From: Noviherbaspirillum cavernae
GTDB taxonomy: Bacteria > Pseudomonadota > Gammaproteobacteria > Burkholderiales > Burkholderiaceae_D
DNA: 64,000 nt
Assembly (NCBI RefSeq): GCF_003590875.1
Contig: NZ_QYUN01000003.1
Span: 372,001-436,000, forward strand
Direction: 5' to 3'
Of this stretch, positions 44,301 to 52,396 are shown piece after piece. The position numbers and the translations under genes are program-made. How positions within the stretch are numbered: the first letter of the stretch is position 1; every line of letters begins with the position of its first letter. The notes beneath the pieces are model-generated. The model saw only the letters and a program-made list of their open reading frames with translations. It was not told the DNA's origin and did no database searches.

Positions 44301-45891
44301 GACACCGGCGGAACAGCTCGACTGCATGATTGATCCGGCGTTTGGGACAGACTACCTCCTCGAGGTTATTCCCAGTCTGAAATCCCAGCCAACCGAGGCC
44401 ATTCTCGATGCACTGCAAGCGGCATTGGACGCGAAGAACGAAGGGGCCGCTTACGGCGCTCTGGCAGCCGCACGTTACGGCAACACGCCAATCACAACGG
44501 AACTGGAGTCCCTCATACTACGCTGCCGCAGCGCGGAATCGTCAAAACTCCGCTCGCTCTCCTTCGGGCTGGCTATCCATGGGGATCTGAAGACACTCAG
44601 AGACGCTCATGTCCAAAGCGACTGGTCCGCGTGTGCAACGGATACGAGGACTTATGAGAGTTGGTTCGGCTCCATGCTGCTCGCCGAAGCCTGTGCTAAA
44701 AATGAACTCGCTATTGATGAGATGCTGAAGAGGATAAACCCAAAAACGTGGTTCGCCGCCGCCGAGCGCGTTGGTGAGGCGATAATCAAGCCATTGGCTG
44801 ACCATTTTCTGCACTGCCTACAAGGCGCAATTGGAGCGACCAAGAATCTGGCACCTCCTGCTGCGGACTTCACCCTTTCAACGGTTGAATCGGCTCCTTA
44901 TCCCTTCCTTTCTGTCGATGAAACAGATCGCGACGATGGGCGTTTCCCGCGTCAGAAAACACTCAAAGAAATGTTTGGAAAAGATGATGATTTTTACGAG
45001 AAACAGGATCGTCTTCGTGCGATCTCTGACGCCTTCTTCGAGGGCCTAAAAGGCTCAGACGCACGGCTCTTGGCCGAGTGTATGACCATTGATGACTTAG
45101 GCCTACTCGTCCGCGCCGACACTATGGTCCTGCCTCAGATACTCGAAATTCTGGAGCAGGCGAGTAGCACTGAACTCATATGGCTGAAAAACCTCGCTTT
45201 CGTTGTCGCCAATCTCGTGTCGAAAGATATGCCGGAGAGAGCGGTGACTCTTTTCGAGAAGGCTCTGACAACTCAAGGTTTTGTTACCTATGCCCTTGAG
45301 GATGATTTGACGCTTGAACATGAAGCGATTTGGTCAAGCGCGCCTTCAGAGGCAATGAGTACGCTTTGGCGTCAGCGCCTGCTTAAATCTGGCAATGATG
45401 AAGCCTTGGCCCGCGAGGTAGTCGCGGCAGAGCGGTTTGGCGCCGCGACTTTCATCAGGGATTTCGTCGAGGAACAAGCGGATAGCGCATCGACGCTTGA
45501 TCAAGCTTATGCCATCTCTGTCGCTGGGTTTTCGACGCAGGCTGAACAATTAGTTGGCGTCATCGAGGATCACTTGGACGACAACGGAATTACCGGCGAT
45601 GCGGCAAAAAAGGCAAAGGCAGCACATGAAGCAGCCCAGTGGAGTAGGAAGTGGGTTAATGATATGTGCGCCGCACAGTCCCCGGAAGAATTCTTGCGCT
45701 GTCTGATCATTTCAAAAACCTGCATGGATGCGCGGGCGTCCGCCAAGCCAATACTAGGCATTAGGTGGGCACACTATGCGCCCCTCTTCAGGAAAGTTAG
45801 AAAGGCGGCAATCAAGGAACAAAACAAAACTCGAAAGAATACATTCCTTGGGCGAGAAGCACCGGACGGGATCTTTGTCACTGGATACTGA
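41374..45891 (+). CDS. PD-(D/E)XK nuclease-STAND NTPase, probable Avs-like antiphage protein
   Basis: 1,505 residues from ATG 41374, which has GAGGAG just upstream; ATG 41356 is possible. N-terminal ~1-130: a restriction-type nuclease fold with GFEGFVRIALTAL, then D51 ... E64-A-K66 (SFEAKRY), the PD-(D/E)XK catalytic pattern. ~240-560: a P-loop NTPase of STAND type with Walker A GEEGHGKS (256-263) and Walker B LLVVIDG (333-339), followed by a winged-helix-like section. ~560-1,505: a long helical region without clear motif, the place where STAND proteins sense their trigger. This nuclease-NTPase-sensor order is that of Avs defence proteins, which recognise phage proteins and then cut DNA. Base composition differs from sbcC (one line counted: 48% against 68% GC), so recent transfer is likely. 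No partner gene is seen. Confidence 0.8.
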   Translation: MSERLTDLKNVLLTLKAAGAAGFEGFVRIALTALTDIPFRLAASGLQGGMDGDATLRSDAVSFEAKRYSGDIPRNEVLTKIVDLARNKDAPDRLWVLGATTEVSAQLASAMREAGDQYAISTLILDWSTDPLPLLALAIVAAGDPAINFLTAHCDPKPDRTKLAQAFEDISKHPDFDSLLQKLRSSLNISTLAMARSIEVNAAWRAVSFGSENAARERLGQTLAVTAQPELPPLRAAQRDQVKKSLQAGQSIILAGEEGHGKSWLAAQICCDHEGIALFASAEQFDSVAPQALDEYLIDLLIKQTSDVSDEAIRLKWRHRLAAWQNQPPASSLLVVIDGINQRQNFRWDRLLNGFQERLQAIGGRLVVTVRPQFWQKTVAPGLTFKPKLIDVPEWSPDERNELLQHYGISLDWLDEATLRTLSNPRLLGVAVTTLPHRNSTAWKGLTTDRILMEHLRASQRENFEEETLAELTKRLSNHAKEVLERVRASSDEPSQNFEADSTAVIETRFFRTLPGPGETYELRSEGLTLALGYTLIDQLWQARRSDLDLGERMTHLIDPIYAMDRTVDVMFAALMVCALDPIRFDQTIFAALLDAFSNLQNINDQRFEEFVGIVKNQPTELFSALGVFTLERGRRFNQDWFIHAAFEIAATDEGWPAAETAIHHWLHCYNKDAVEQTNRYPKHNEDEDAKRLEKAQKEIQDVLLSLSPFERNLLEQMTEVAGETDSLFTLALQLLAGRPLAGFASSFIALGLGFSLDSSTWSARKAFQQLTTFNRADREPAKEAFLKAIEPLRSSNTSQAGQWTVVRMLYATGDEAAASEASAIAQKLREDWFHWKPSPDEWRKSRVADPNATRPVDIDTGLSNFCAIRLDSVLQSMEQRKEDHDLGQFFPVACRFEPEVATEKARQILSSLLTRTAFPLRQLIFNGTEYAPLLTRDIAVQLITRVTDTDMVQTLSEQEQNVLRMFLFSYVVPHLTPAEQLDCMIDPAFGTDYLLEVIPSLKSQPTEAILDALQAALDAKNEGAAYGALAAARYGNTPITTELESLILRCRSAESSKLRSLSFGLAIHGDLKTLRDAHVQSDWSACATDTRTYESWFGSMLLAEACAKNELAIDEMLKRINPKTWFAAAERVGEAIIKPLADHFLHCLQGAIGATKNLAPPAADFTLSTVESAPYPFLSVDETDRDDGRFPRQKTLKEMFGKDDDFYEKQDRLRAISDAFFEGLKGSDARLLAECMTIDDLGLLVRADTMVLPQILEILEQASSTELIWLKNLAFVVANLVSKDMPERAVTLFEKALTTQGFVTYALEDDLTLEHEAIWSSAPSEAMSTLWRQRLLKSGNDEALAREVVAAERFGAATFIRDFVEEQADSASTLDQAYAISVAGFSTQAEQLVGVIEDHLDDNGITGDAAKKAKAAHEAAQWSRKWVNDMCAAQSPEEFLRCLIISKTCMDARASAKPILGIRWAHYAPLFRKVRKAAIKEQNKTRKNTFLGREAPDGIFVTGY

Positions 45892-46271
45892 AAAGTGGAA
45901 GAGCATCCTTCCATTTGTGTCATCAGCTGTCCATCAGGGTTGACGCGGACCTTCGCGCATGACGCAGCGAATGACGGTTTTCCGCTCCGTTGCTGTGACA
46001 CCTGCCAGGCGACGTTTTATAAACGACTGTTTTGGGTCGTAACCGGCCTCGACATAATGGTCGCAATGGACTCAAAGTTCACAATGACGAAGCCGCATTG
46101 CAAGCACAGTACACGTTCATCCGTCTTCGGATTCAATCCGTCGCTCCTGCATCGCAACGCCCGTCAAGTATTCGAAGCTCCTGCTTCTGACCTTGCGCCA
46201 TGCAGCGAACTGCCCCGGTTCACGCGCCAATCAGCATGCACGGATATCGCCCGCACCCCGGCGTAAAAACC
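45892..46271. other. Intergenic stretch after the STAND gene, nothing supported
   Basis: About 380 bp between the STAND gene and the convergent FMN reductase. A 123-codon plus-strand frame (45895-46266) has no ribosome site and an unusual Cys/Thr/Arg-rich composition, so I do not call it. I see no terminator hairpin or integration site. Confidence 0.4.
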
Positions 46272-46841
46272 TCACCCATTCCGCGCAGCCGCCGCAGCCG
46301 AGAACTCCGCAAACCCGCGCACAAACTGCTGCAACTGCGCCTTCACTTTCTCATCCACCATTTCCCCCGCATCATTGAACACGCTCCCGGCGCGTGACAC
46401 GAGCAGGCGGCCGCCATACCATGGCCGCGTACCCAGTGTGCGCAGCACGGGCAGCCACGCGTTCTGCGAAAGGATGGTGCCGAAGCCGCCGGGGGATGCG
46501 CCGATGACGGCGACCGGGCGGCTGCCGAAGACGCGCGGGATGTCGGCCGGCGGCCTTGAGAGCCAGTCGATCGCGTTCTTGAACACGCCGGGAATGCCGT
46601 TGTTGTATTCGGGGGTCACCAGCAGCAGGCCGTCGGCGGCGGCGATGCGGTCCTTGAGGCTTGCCACTGCCTGCGGGATGCCTTCGTTGGCCTCGACATC
46701 GCCGTCATAGAGGGGAATGCCCTTGATGCTGGCAATCTCCAGCGTCGTGCCGTCAGGCACCAATCCTGCCGCCGCGCGCAGCAGCGACGCATTGAACGAC
46801 GCCGCACGCAGGCTTCCTGCAAGTCCGACGATGGTGGTCAT
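46272..46841 (-). CDS. NADPH-dependent FMN reductase family protein
   Basis: 189 residues; ATG 46841 has AGGAGAGAAC upstream, a good ribosome site. It is a flavodoxin-like fold: GLAGSLRAASFNASLLRAA is the FMN phosphate loop, TPEYNNGIPGVFKNAIDWLS is the family signature (YNxxxPGxLKNAIDW), and GASPGGFGTILSQ follows. Relatives reduce FMN, azo dyes, quinones or chromate with NAD(P)H in the cytoplasm. The physiological substrate cannot be told. It is monocistronic. Confidence 0.9.
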   Translation of the reverse strand: MTTIVGLAGSLRAASFNASLLRAAAGLVPDGTTLEIASIKGIPLYDGDVEANEGIPQAVASLKDRIAAADGLLLVTPEYNNGIPGVFKNAIDWLSRPPADIPRVFGSRPVAVIGASPGGFGTILSQNAWLPVLRTLGTRPWYGGRLLVSRAGSVFNDAGEMVDEKVKAQLQQFVRGFAEFSAAAAARNG

Positions 46842-47472
46842 GTTCTCTCCTGTCTGCCGATGTTGGAATGCTGTTCGATTGATGCGCCCTGTGCGGTATG
46901 CGTCATGCCGCTACACAAAGCGCCGGATGCATTTGCGCGACTTGTCCGCCACATCTCGACAACCGCTGTCCATCGTCCGCTTGTGCTGCTGGAACGTGAA
47001 AAAGACGTCGGCAGAACCGTAGCGGAACCGCCACAGGCGAGCGCGATTGCGCGCAAGACACGTCGCCGTGCGCGTGCTTGCATCTGTATGGTAAGTGAGG
47101 ACTGCGCATGCAGACGGAGGCCATCGGGTCCAGCAGCTTGATCGCCCTCAAACAAGCGGGCTTCTTTCCGTTCCCGCAGCATTGCAGACATGGAAATGCG
47201 AATGACACAGGCATCACACCGACATGTCGGAACGAAAACGTGGCTTTATGGAAAATATCGCGCACGCGTCCTTGCAGGCTTGTCCATGACTTCGTCCGTG
47301 CCGAGGCATCTGCACGGTTCGGCCGCATGGCCGCGCATCGCAAAGGTCAGGAATCAAGATGACGATCGGCGCGACGCAGACGCATGTCCCTTCAAGGGGA
47401 AAGGTGGAGCAAGGAATTCGAACGGCATGTCGTCCGCCTTCCAATCGATCCACGCCTGCAAGCGCGGATGCG

Positions 47473-47535
47473 TCCTGCGAGGAGGGATGAGGATGGGTTT
47501 TCCTCTGTGGTCTGCAACCCATCCTCCCTTGCAGG
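47473..47535. repeat. REP-like imperfect inverted repeat
   Basis: Core arms GAGGATGGGTT (47489-47499) and AACCCATCCTC (47516-47526) pair perfectly around a 16-base loop. Outer arms TCCTGC (47473-47478) and GCAGGA (47531-47536) extend it imperfectly. It lies in non-coding DNA. The form is that of a repetitive extragenic palindrome; only one copy is in this window. Confidence 0.55.
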
Positions 47536-47621
47536 AGAGGGAACGAGATCATGGATCTGTCGCCCAGGTTCCTGAGTGATCTGCAAAGGCAGCGCACGGC
47601 GCCATCGATGCGACGTGCAGT

Positions 47622-47742
47622 CAGTGTGCCGGCGGCGCGACCTTCCTGTCGGAAGCGATCACGCCGCACCTGGCTGTCGCCTCCGTCGCAATCCCGGGCG
47701 GCATCGCCCTGGTGCTGACCAGCAGATCGCAGAAAGCACGCG
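47622..47742 (+). pseudogene. Remnant of an EamA/DMT transporter C-terminus
   Basis: In one plus-strand frame the stretch reads GATFLSEAITPHLAVASVAI then PGGIALVLTSRSQK. This matches the usual last segment of EamA permeases (a GE-type loop, then a helix ending GxALVL). Nothing upstream in any frame continues the transporter, and the frame runs on without a matching stop. It is a small decayed piece; the resemblance is by eye only. Confidence 0.4.
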
Positions 47743-48034
47743 CAGCACTGCAAAGCGGCGACATTCGGTGCAACGGCAGTCTTCTTCATTGCGGGTGCAA
47801 CGCCCCGCATCCTTCGGTATGGGTGCGCCTTGATGATCGCCCCTGTCATCGACGACTCTTCTGCGCATGTCAGCTACGCCATACACCTTCCTGACGTGGC
47901 GCGCACCCAAGAGGTGCAGGCACGCACCAGTGCGACTTCCTTCGCTTTCATCTCGTGCAGATCGGCGTCTCCCGTCTCGCCTGCGGCAGCGCCTTTCGGC
48001 CAATCCACGGGGACGAAGGGATATGGCACAGCCC

Positions 48035-48065
48035 TTGCTATGACGTAACTCAGCTTGTACACAAG
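48035..48065 (+). promoter_or_regulatory. Bipartite promoter/operator element before the ABC transporter operon
   Basis: TTGCTA (48035-48040) is followed after 17 bp by TACACA, a plausible -35/-10 pair. Overlapping the -10 is the dyad CTTGT-AC-ACAAG (48054-48065). The same arrangement, TGCTA-N14-TTGTAYACA, occurs before the allophanate hydrolase gene at 54206-54235. TTGT..ACAA dyads are the usual site type of GntR/FCD regulators, and one is coded in this cluster. Confidence 0.6.
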
Positions 48066-48136
48066 AAGGTATTCCAATTACCGGCTCGGTGTTCACATGC
48101 GCAATGCGCTTACTCGTCAACCAAAAAGGATCAGCC

Positions 48137-49084
48137 ATGCACTCACGCAGAAAATTTCTTGCCTCCCTGATTGCCGCATCGTTTGCCTGCGCCGCAGGTT
48201 CCACTTCCGCACTGGCGGCGGATCAGGTGATCCGGGTCGGCACGCTCAAGCTGATGCATGGCATCACGCCCTACTTCTACGACAAGTTCACTCCTGCGGG
48301 CTACAAGATTGAAGTGGTTCCATTTGAAACACCGACCGATGGCAAGAACGCCGTGGTGACGAAGTCGGTTGATTTCGGCACCTACGGTCTGGCAGCGGCA
48401 ACGCTGGGTGCGGCCGCCGGCGAGCCGGTAGTCGTGATCGCGGCGCAATGCAACCGCGGCATGGCCGTGGTCGCGCGCGCCGACGGCAAGATCGATTCGA
48501 TCAAGGCGCTCAAGGGTCACAAGGTCGGCATCCTGCCCGGCTCGACGCAGGAAGTGGTGATCCTCGACCGCCTGAAGGCGGAAGGGCTGACCGTCAAGGA
48601 CATCAAGCCGGTGCGCGTGTCCTTCAGCGAGATGGCTTCGGCGCTGGAACGCGGCGACATCGACGCCTTCGTCGGTGCCGAGCCCGGTCCGTCGATCAGC
48701 GTCGGCAAGGGTGTGGGCAAGGTGGTCGAGTATCCGTACTCGACGCCGACCGGCTCGGTCAACATGGTGATGACGACGCACGCCGATACCGTCAAGGACA
48801 AGAAGGAACTGGTCAAGGTCTTCCTCGACATCCATCGCAAGGCCACCGAATACGTGATGGGCAACCGCGCCGCTTTCGTCCAGATGACGGAACAGAAGCT
48901 CGGCCTGCCGGCGAAGACGGTGGAGCTCGCCGCGCCGAACGTGGAGCTGACCTGGAAGATCGACGACGATTGGCTCACGCGCGCGAAGTACTACGGTTCG
49001 CAGATGCTCGACAAGAAACAGATCCGCCAGTTGCCTGACTACGGCAGCTTCGTCAACGCCAGCTTCAACCCCGCAGGCAAATAA
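48137..49084 (+). CDS. ABC transporter substrate-binding protein (NrtA/SsuA/TauA type)
   Basis: 315 residues from ATG 48137, with AAAAAGGA upstream. The N-terminus MHSRRKFLASLIAASFACAA..ALA carries a twin-arginine motif (SRRKFL) and so may go through Tat. The mature part has the fold of aliphatic sulfonate/nitrate/taurine-type binding proteins: DFGTYGLAAATLGAA, LKGHKVGILPGSTQEV and LERGDIDAFVGAEP. It delivers its ligand to the permease and ATPase coded next. The cluster context (allophanate hydrolase, HGGYW hydrolase) suggests a nitrogen-rich small molecule. It is the first gene of a four-gene plus-strand operon. Confidence 0.9.
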   Translation: MHSRRKFLASLIAASFACAAGSTSALAADQVIRVGTLKLMHGITPYFYDKFTPAGYKIEVVPFETPTDGKNAVVTKSVDFGTYGLAAATLGAAAGEPVVVIAAQCNRGMAVVARADGKIDSIKALKGHKVGILPGSTQEVVILDRLKAEGLTVKDIKPVRVSFSEMASALERGDIDAFVGAEPGPSISVGKGVGKVVEYPYSTPTGSVNMVMTTHADTVKDKKELVKVFLDIHRKATEYVMGNRAAFVQMTEQKLGLPAKTVELAAPNVELTWKIDDDWLTRAKYYGSQMLDKKQIRQLPDYGSFVNASFNPAGK

Positions 49085-49110
49085 GCATTGCATTCACTGG
49101 AAGGACAGTC

Positions 49111-49941
49111 GTGGAACACACCGCCGAATTACCGATGAAAATCGCGAGTCCGGAAGTCTGGCCGCGTATCAAACGATGGTTGACGCCAATCGTCGTGCCC
49201 TTGCTGCTGCTGGCGGGCTGGGATGCCGGCGTCCGCATGAGCGGTACGCAGCTCATCCCCCTGCCGAAAGACATCGGCCTGATGCTGTATGACTTCGCCT
49301 TCGGCGGCGTGTATGACGATACCTTCAGCGAGACGCTGCTGCTGCATCTGTGGAAATCGATGATGCGTGTCTACGGCGGCTTCCTTGCCGCCGCGCTGGT
49401 CGGCATTCCGCTCGGCTTGCTGATCGGCCGCATCAAGCTGATCCGCAACCTGCTCGACCCGACGCTGCAATTGCTGCGCCCAGTGCCGGTCACGGCCTGG
49501 CTGCCGCTGTCGATGATCTTCTTCGGCATCGGTCCCAACGCGGCGATCTTCCTGGTGTTCCTCGGCGCCTTCTATCCGATCGTGTTCAACACCATCTTCG
49601 GCGTCAAGGCAGTCGACAATCGCCTGTTCGAGGCGGCATCCATGCTGGGCTGCGCCGGCTCGTCGATGTTCCGTCAAGTGGTGCTGCCGGCGGCGATGCC
49701 GTCGATCCTGAACGGCTTGCGCCTCGGCCACGGCTTCGCGTGGATCCTGATCGTGGTCGGTGAAATGACCGGCGTGCCGGAAGGGCTGGGCGCCGTCATC
49801 ATGGACGGGCGCATGCTGTCGCGCACCGATCTGGTGATTGCCGGCATGGTCGTGATCGGCATCACCGGCTATGTCACCGACCGCGTGCTGGTCGCCATCA
49901 ACAACCGTCTGCTCAAATGGAGCCCGCAACATCATGTCTGA
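49111..49941 (+). CDS. ABC transporter permease (NrtB/SsuC type)
   Basis: 276 residues from GTG 49111, with GGAAGGA upstream. It has six membrane helices. The EAA loop contacting the ATPase is seen as FEAASMLGCAGSSMFRQVVL ahead of PAAMPSILNGLRLGHGFAW. It forms the homodimeric inner-membrane channel for the solute bound by the preceding protein. Its stop overlaps the ATPase start by 8 bp, so the two are translated together. Confidence 0.92.
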   Translation: MEHTAELPMKIASPEVWPRIKRWLTPIVVPLLLLAGWDAGVRMSGTQLIPLPKDIGLMLYDFAFGGVYDDTFSETLLLHLWKSMMRVYGGFLAAALVGIPLGLLIGRIKLIRNLLDPTLQLLRPVPVTAWLPLSMIFFGIGPNAAIFLVFLGAFYPIVFNTIFGVKAVDNRLFEAASMLGCAGSSMFRQVVLPAAMPSILNGLRLGHGFAWILIVVGEMTGVPEGLGAVIMDGRMLSRTDLVIAGMVVIGITGYVTDRVLVAINNRLLKWSPQHHV

Positions 49942-50731
49942 AATTCATTCGGAGCGCCGCCCCTTGCCGGCGATCGACATCAAGGGTGTCAGCAAGTTCT
50001 TCTCCATCGGCGGCCAGACCGTGCAGGCGCTGCGCGAGGTCAACCTGAGCATTAAAAAGGGCGAATTCGTGTGCCTGATCGGCGCTTCCGGCTGCGGCAA
50101 GTCGACGCTGCTGCGGATCATGGCCGGTTTCGAAACCGCCTCGTCCGGCAGCGTAAGTATGTACGGCATGCCGGTCACCGGCCCGAGCCCGGAGCGCGGC
50201 ATGGTGTTCCAGGATTACGGCCTGTTCCCGTGGCTGACGGTGAAGGAGAACATCGGCTTCGGCCAGCGCCAGCGCAATCTGTCGAAAGCCAGGCTGGAGG
50301 AACTCTCGGCGCATTACACCGACATGGTGGGCCTCACCAAGTTCGCAAACTACTATCCGGGCCAGCTGTCCGGCGGCATGAAGCAGCGCGTCGCGATTGC
50401 GCGTGTGCTGGCCAACGACTGCGAGGTGCTGCTGATGGATGAGCCGTTCGGCGCGCTCGATGCGCTGACGCGCGAAAAGCTGCAGCAGGACTTGCTGGAA
50501 ATCTGGGAACGCACCAAGGTCACCGTCGTGTTCGTCACGCATGCGGTGGAAGAGGCGGTGATGCTGTCGGACCGGGTGGTGGTGATGACCGCAGGTCCGG
50601 GCCGGATCGAGGAGGATATCAAGCTCGACCTCGCACGCCCGCGCGACATCACGGCAATCGAGTTCAACAAGGTGCGACGCGATATCACGCAATACCTGAG
50701 CAGTCACGTCTCCCGCAAGATGGCCGCATGA
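49934..50731 (+). CDS. ABC transporter ATP-binding protein (SsuB/NrtD type)
   Basis: 265 residues from ATG 49934, inside the end of the permease gene. The motifs are complete: Walker A GASGCGKST, Q-loop QDYGLFPWLTV, signature LSGGMKQRVAIARVL, Walker B VLLMDEPFGALD and H-loop VTHAVEEAV. It powers import through the permease coded upstream. The pathway role comes from the cluster: nitrogen-compound uptake (inference). Confidence 0.93.
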   Translation: MSEIHSERRPLPAIDIKGVSKFFSIGGQTVQALREVNLSIKKGEFVCLIGASGCGKSTLLRIMAGFETASSGSVSMYGMPVTGPSPERGMVFQDYGLFPWLTVKENIGFGQRQRNLSKARLEELSAHYTDMVGLTKFANYYPGQLSGGMKQRVAIARVLANDCEVLLMDEPFGALDALTREKLQQDLLEIWERTKVTVVFVTHAVEEAVMLSDRVVVMTAGPGRIEEDIKLDLARPRDITAIEFNKVRRDITQYLSSHVSRKMAA

Positions 50732-50741
50732 CGGAGATTGC

Positions 50742-51575
50742 ATGAAGGCGGTTTATCGCGGCATGGATCAGGCGGCGCTGGACGCCGGCTATAACAACTC
50801 GGCAGCGGTTCGCAACAGCGGCCTGCTGCTGCAGGATTTCGACCGCCGCAGCGCTGCCTTGCGGGCAGCGCATGACGCGCATCTGGACCTTCGCTACGGC
50901 CCGGCACCGCGCAATCGCATCGACTACTTCGCGGCGGACAGGCCCGGTTCCCTGCTGATCTTCATTCATGGCGGCTACTGGCAAATGCGGGCCAAGGAAA
51001 CCTTCAGCTTCCTGGCATCCGGCCCGCTCGCGCACGGCATGCATGTGGCGATGATCGGCTACACGCTGGCGCCGGACATTTCCCTCGCCGGCATTGTCGA
51101 TGAAGTATGCGCAGCGATCACATGGCTGAAAATTCATGCTGCCGATCTCGGTGGCGACCCGGACAGGATGATCGTGTCGGGCTGGTCCGCCGGCGGCCAT
51201 TTGACTGCAATGTGTCTGGAGCAGCCCGGCGTCATCGGCGGCCTGGCGATCAGCGGCATCTACGATCTGGAGCCGGTGCGCTTGTCATATCTGAATGAAA
51301 AACTGCGATTGACGGAGGAGGACGAGCGCTCCCTCAGTCCCTTGCACCGTCCCCTGAGTCCGCGTCCGCTAGTGCTGGCCTGCGGCACCGCCGAATTGTC
51401 CGAGTTGCAGCGGCAATCGGAACAGTTCGCGGCAGCGCGCAGCGGCTTGCCGGGGAAATTGCTGCCGCTGGCGCAGCATGATCACTTCACGATTCTCAAC
51501 GAACTTGCGGACCCGCAAGGTGTTCTCGCGCTGGAAGCATGTGCGCTGGCAGGCCTTGGCGCAGACGCTGATTGA
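50742..51575 (+). CDS. Alpha/beta hydrolase with HGGYW motif (arylformamidase-like)
   Basis: 277 residues from ATG 50742, with ACGGAGATTGC upstream, 10 bp after the ATPase gene. IFIHGGYWQM supplies the oxyanion hole in the form HGGYW typical of kynurenine formamidase-like enzymes. The nucleophile is the Ser of GWSAGGHLT, and a late His lies in AQHDHFTILN. The N-terminal MDQAALDAGYNNSAAV is also typical of that group. It should hydrolyse an amide, formamide or ester in the cytoplasm. No kynurenine pathway gene is near, so a formamide-like or ureido substrate brought in by the ABC transporter is more likely (inference). Confidence 0.85.
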   Translation: MKAVYRGMDQAALDAGYNNSAAVRNSGLLLQDFDRRSAALRAAHDAHLDLRYGPAPRNRIDYFAADRPGSLLIFIHGGYWQMRAKETFSFLASGPLAHGMHVAMIGYTLAPDISLAGIVDEVCAAITWLKIHAADLGGDPDRMIVSGWSAGGHLTAMCLEQPGVIGGLAISGIYDLEPVRLSYLNEKLRLTEEDERSLSPLHRPLSPRPLVLACGTAELSELQRQSEQFAAARSGLPGKLLPLAQHDHFTILNELADPQGVLALEACALAGLGADAD

Positions 51576-51621
51576 GCAGATCAGCGAAGGTTTTCTCAGA
51601 AGACTTCATATAGAGCTGACG

Positions 51622-51652
51622 ATGGCAGGGTGCGCCATGCGCACCCTGCCAT
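51622..51652. terminator. 14-bp perfect hairpin between convergent operons
   Basis: Arms ATGGCAGGGTGCGC and GCGCACCCTGCCAT pair perfectly around CAT. It lies 46 bp after the hydrolase stop and just before the stop of the convergent GntR gene, so it can serve both strands. There is no strong T-run. Confidence 0.75.
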
Positions 51653-51659
51653 ACCACAC

Positions 51660-52379
51660 TCAAGCAGCCGCGCGCGCCGCGCTTCGCGCCCGCGCCTGAT
51701 GCAGCATCTGGATCGTGATCTTCTTCACCTCCGACTGGCTGAGCGCGATATGGGCGCGCAGCAGATCCTTGGCGTGACTGGTGCGTCGCTCGATGATGGC
51801 GCGCAGAATCTTTGCGTGTTCTTCGTAGCTCACATCGATACGCATTTCCTCCGTGAATTCGAGCCGCCGGATGACGCGAATGCGTTCGGTAATGTCGTGA
51901 TGGATGCGCGCCATCTCCGCATTTCCGCTGGCTTCCACCAATTGCTCGTGGAATCGCTCATCGTGCACCGACAGGGTCGGTGCGTCGGTGATGCGCTCAT
52001 CCTCAGGGACGAACCATATCGCGCCCAGCTCCTGCAGCAGCGGCACTTCCGGCATGGCGCAGAGCAGCTCCACCGCAGCCGCTTCGAGCACGCTGCGCAC
52101 GTCGTACAGCTGCTCGAACATCTGGAAGTCGAAGGGACGGACCTGCCAGCCGCTCTTGTGCAGGACTTCCACATACCCTTCCCGCTGCAGGCGAAACAGC
52201 GCTTCGCGGATCGGCGTGCGGCTCATCTGCAGACGCTCGCTGATTTCGTTTTCGCTGAATCGATCGCCCGGCAGAAAATGAAAATCGAAGATGTCGGCCT
52301 TGAGCCGTGCATACGCCTGCGAGGCGAGACTGTTGGATATCGCTTTCGCGAATTTTGGCTGGGGAATCATGGGCAACAT
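51660..52379 (-). CDS. GntR-family (FCD type) transcriptional regulator
   Basis: 239 residues from ATG 52379; an open frame continues upstream only as a shadow of the atzF gene. N-terminal winged helix: AYARLKADIFDFHFLPGDRF, SENEISERLQMSRTPIREAL and FRLQREGYVEV. The C-terminal all-helical FCD domain has His/Asp residues likely to bind a metal and an effector (HDERFHEQLVEASGN ... HAKILRAIIERR). It lies 17 bp after atzF on the same strand. It is the natural candidate to bind the TTGTAYACA elements before atzF and before the ABC operon, so the regulator would control its own operon. Confidence 0.88.
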   Translation of the reverse strand: MLPMIPQPKFAKAISNSLASQAYARLKADIFDFHFLPGDRFSENEISERLQMSRTPIREALFRLQREGYVEVLHKSGWQVRPFDFQMFEQLYDVRSVLEAAAVELLCAMPEVPLLQELGAIWFVPEDERITDAPTLSVHDERFHEQLVEASGNAEMARIHHDITERIRVIRRLEFTEEMRIDVSYEEHAKILRAIIERRTSHAKDLLRAHIALSQSEVKKITIQMLHQARARSAARAAA

Positions 52380-52396
52380 TTTCCGGATAGGGCAAG

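Larger units (their letters stand above)
46842..48136. other. ~1.3 kb of decayed DNA without an intact gene
   Basis: No open frame here has both a ribosome site and protein-like composition. Two things stand out: an imperfect REP-like hairpin (47473-47535) and an in-frame remnant resembling the C-terminus of an EamA transporter (47622-47742). The right end carries the promoter/operator of the ABC transporter operon. Longer frames such as the 211-codon one on the minus strand are low-complexity shadows. Confidence 0.55.

Noticed and set aside
47214..47849. 211-codon minus-strand frame in the 1.3-kb block
   Set aside because: Runs through the REP-like hairpin and low-complexity DNA, no ribosome site, no recognisable domain.
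48143..49093. 316-codon minus-strand frame opposite the substrate-binding protein gene
   Set aside because: Its product is a His/Arg/Asp-rich shadow; the plus strand codes an unmistakable ABC binding protein with signal peptide and ribosome site.
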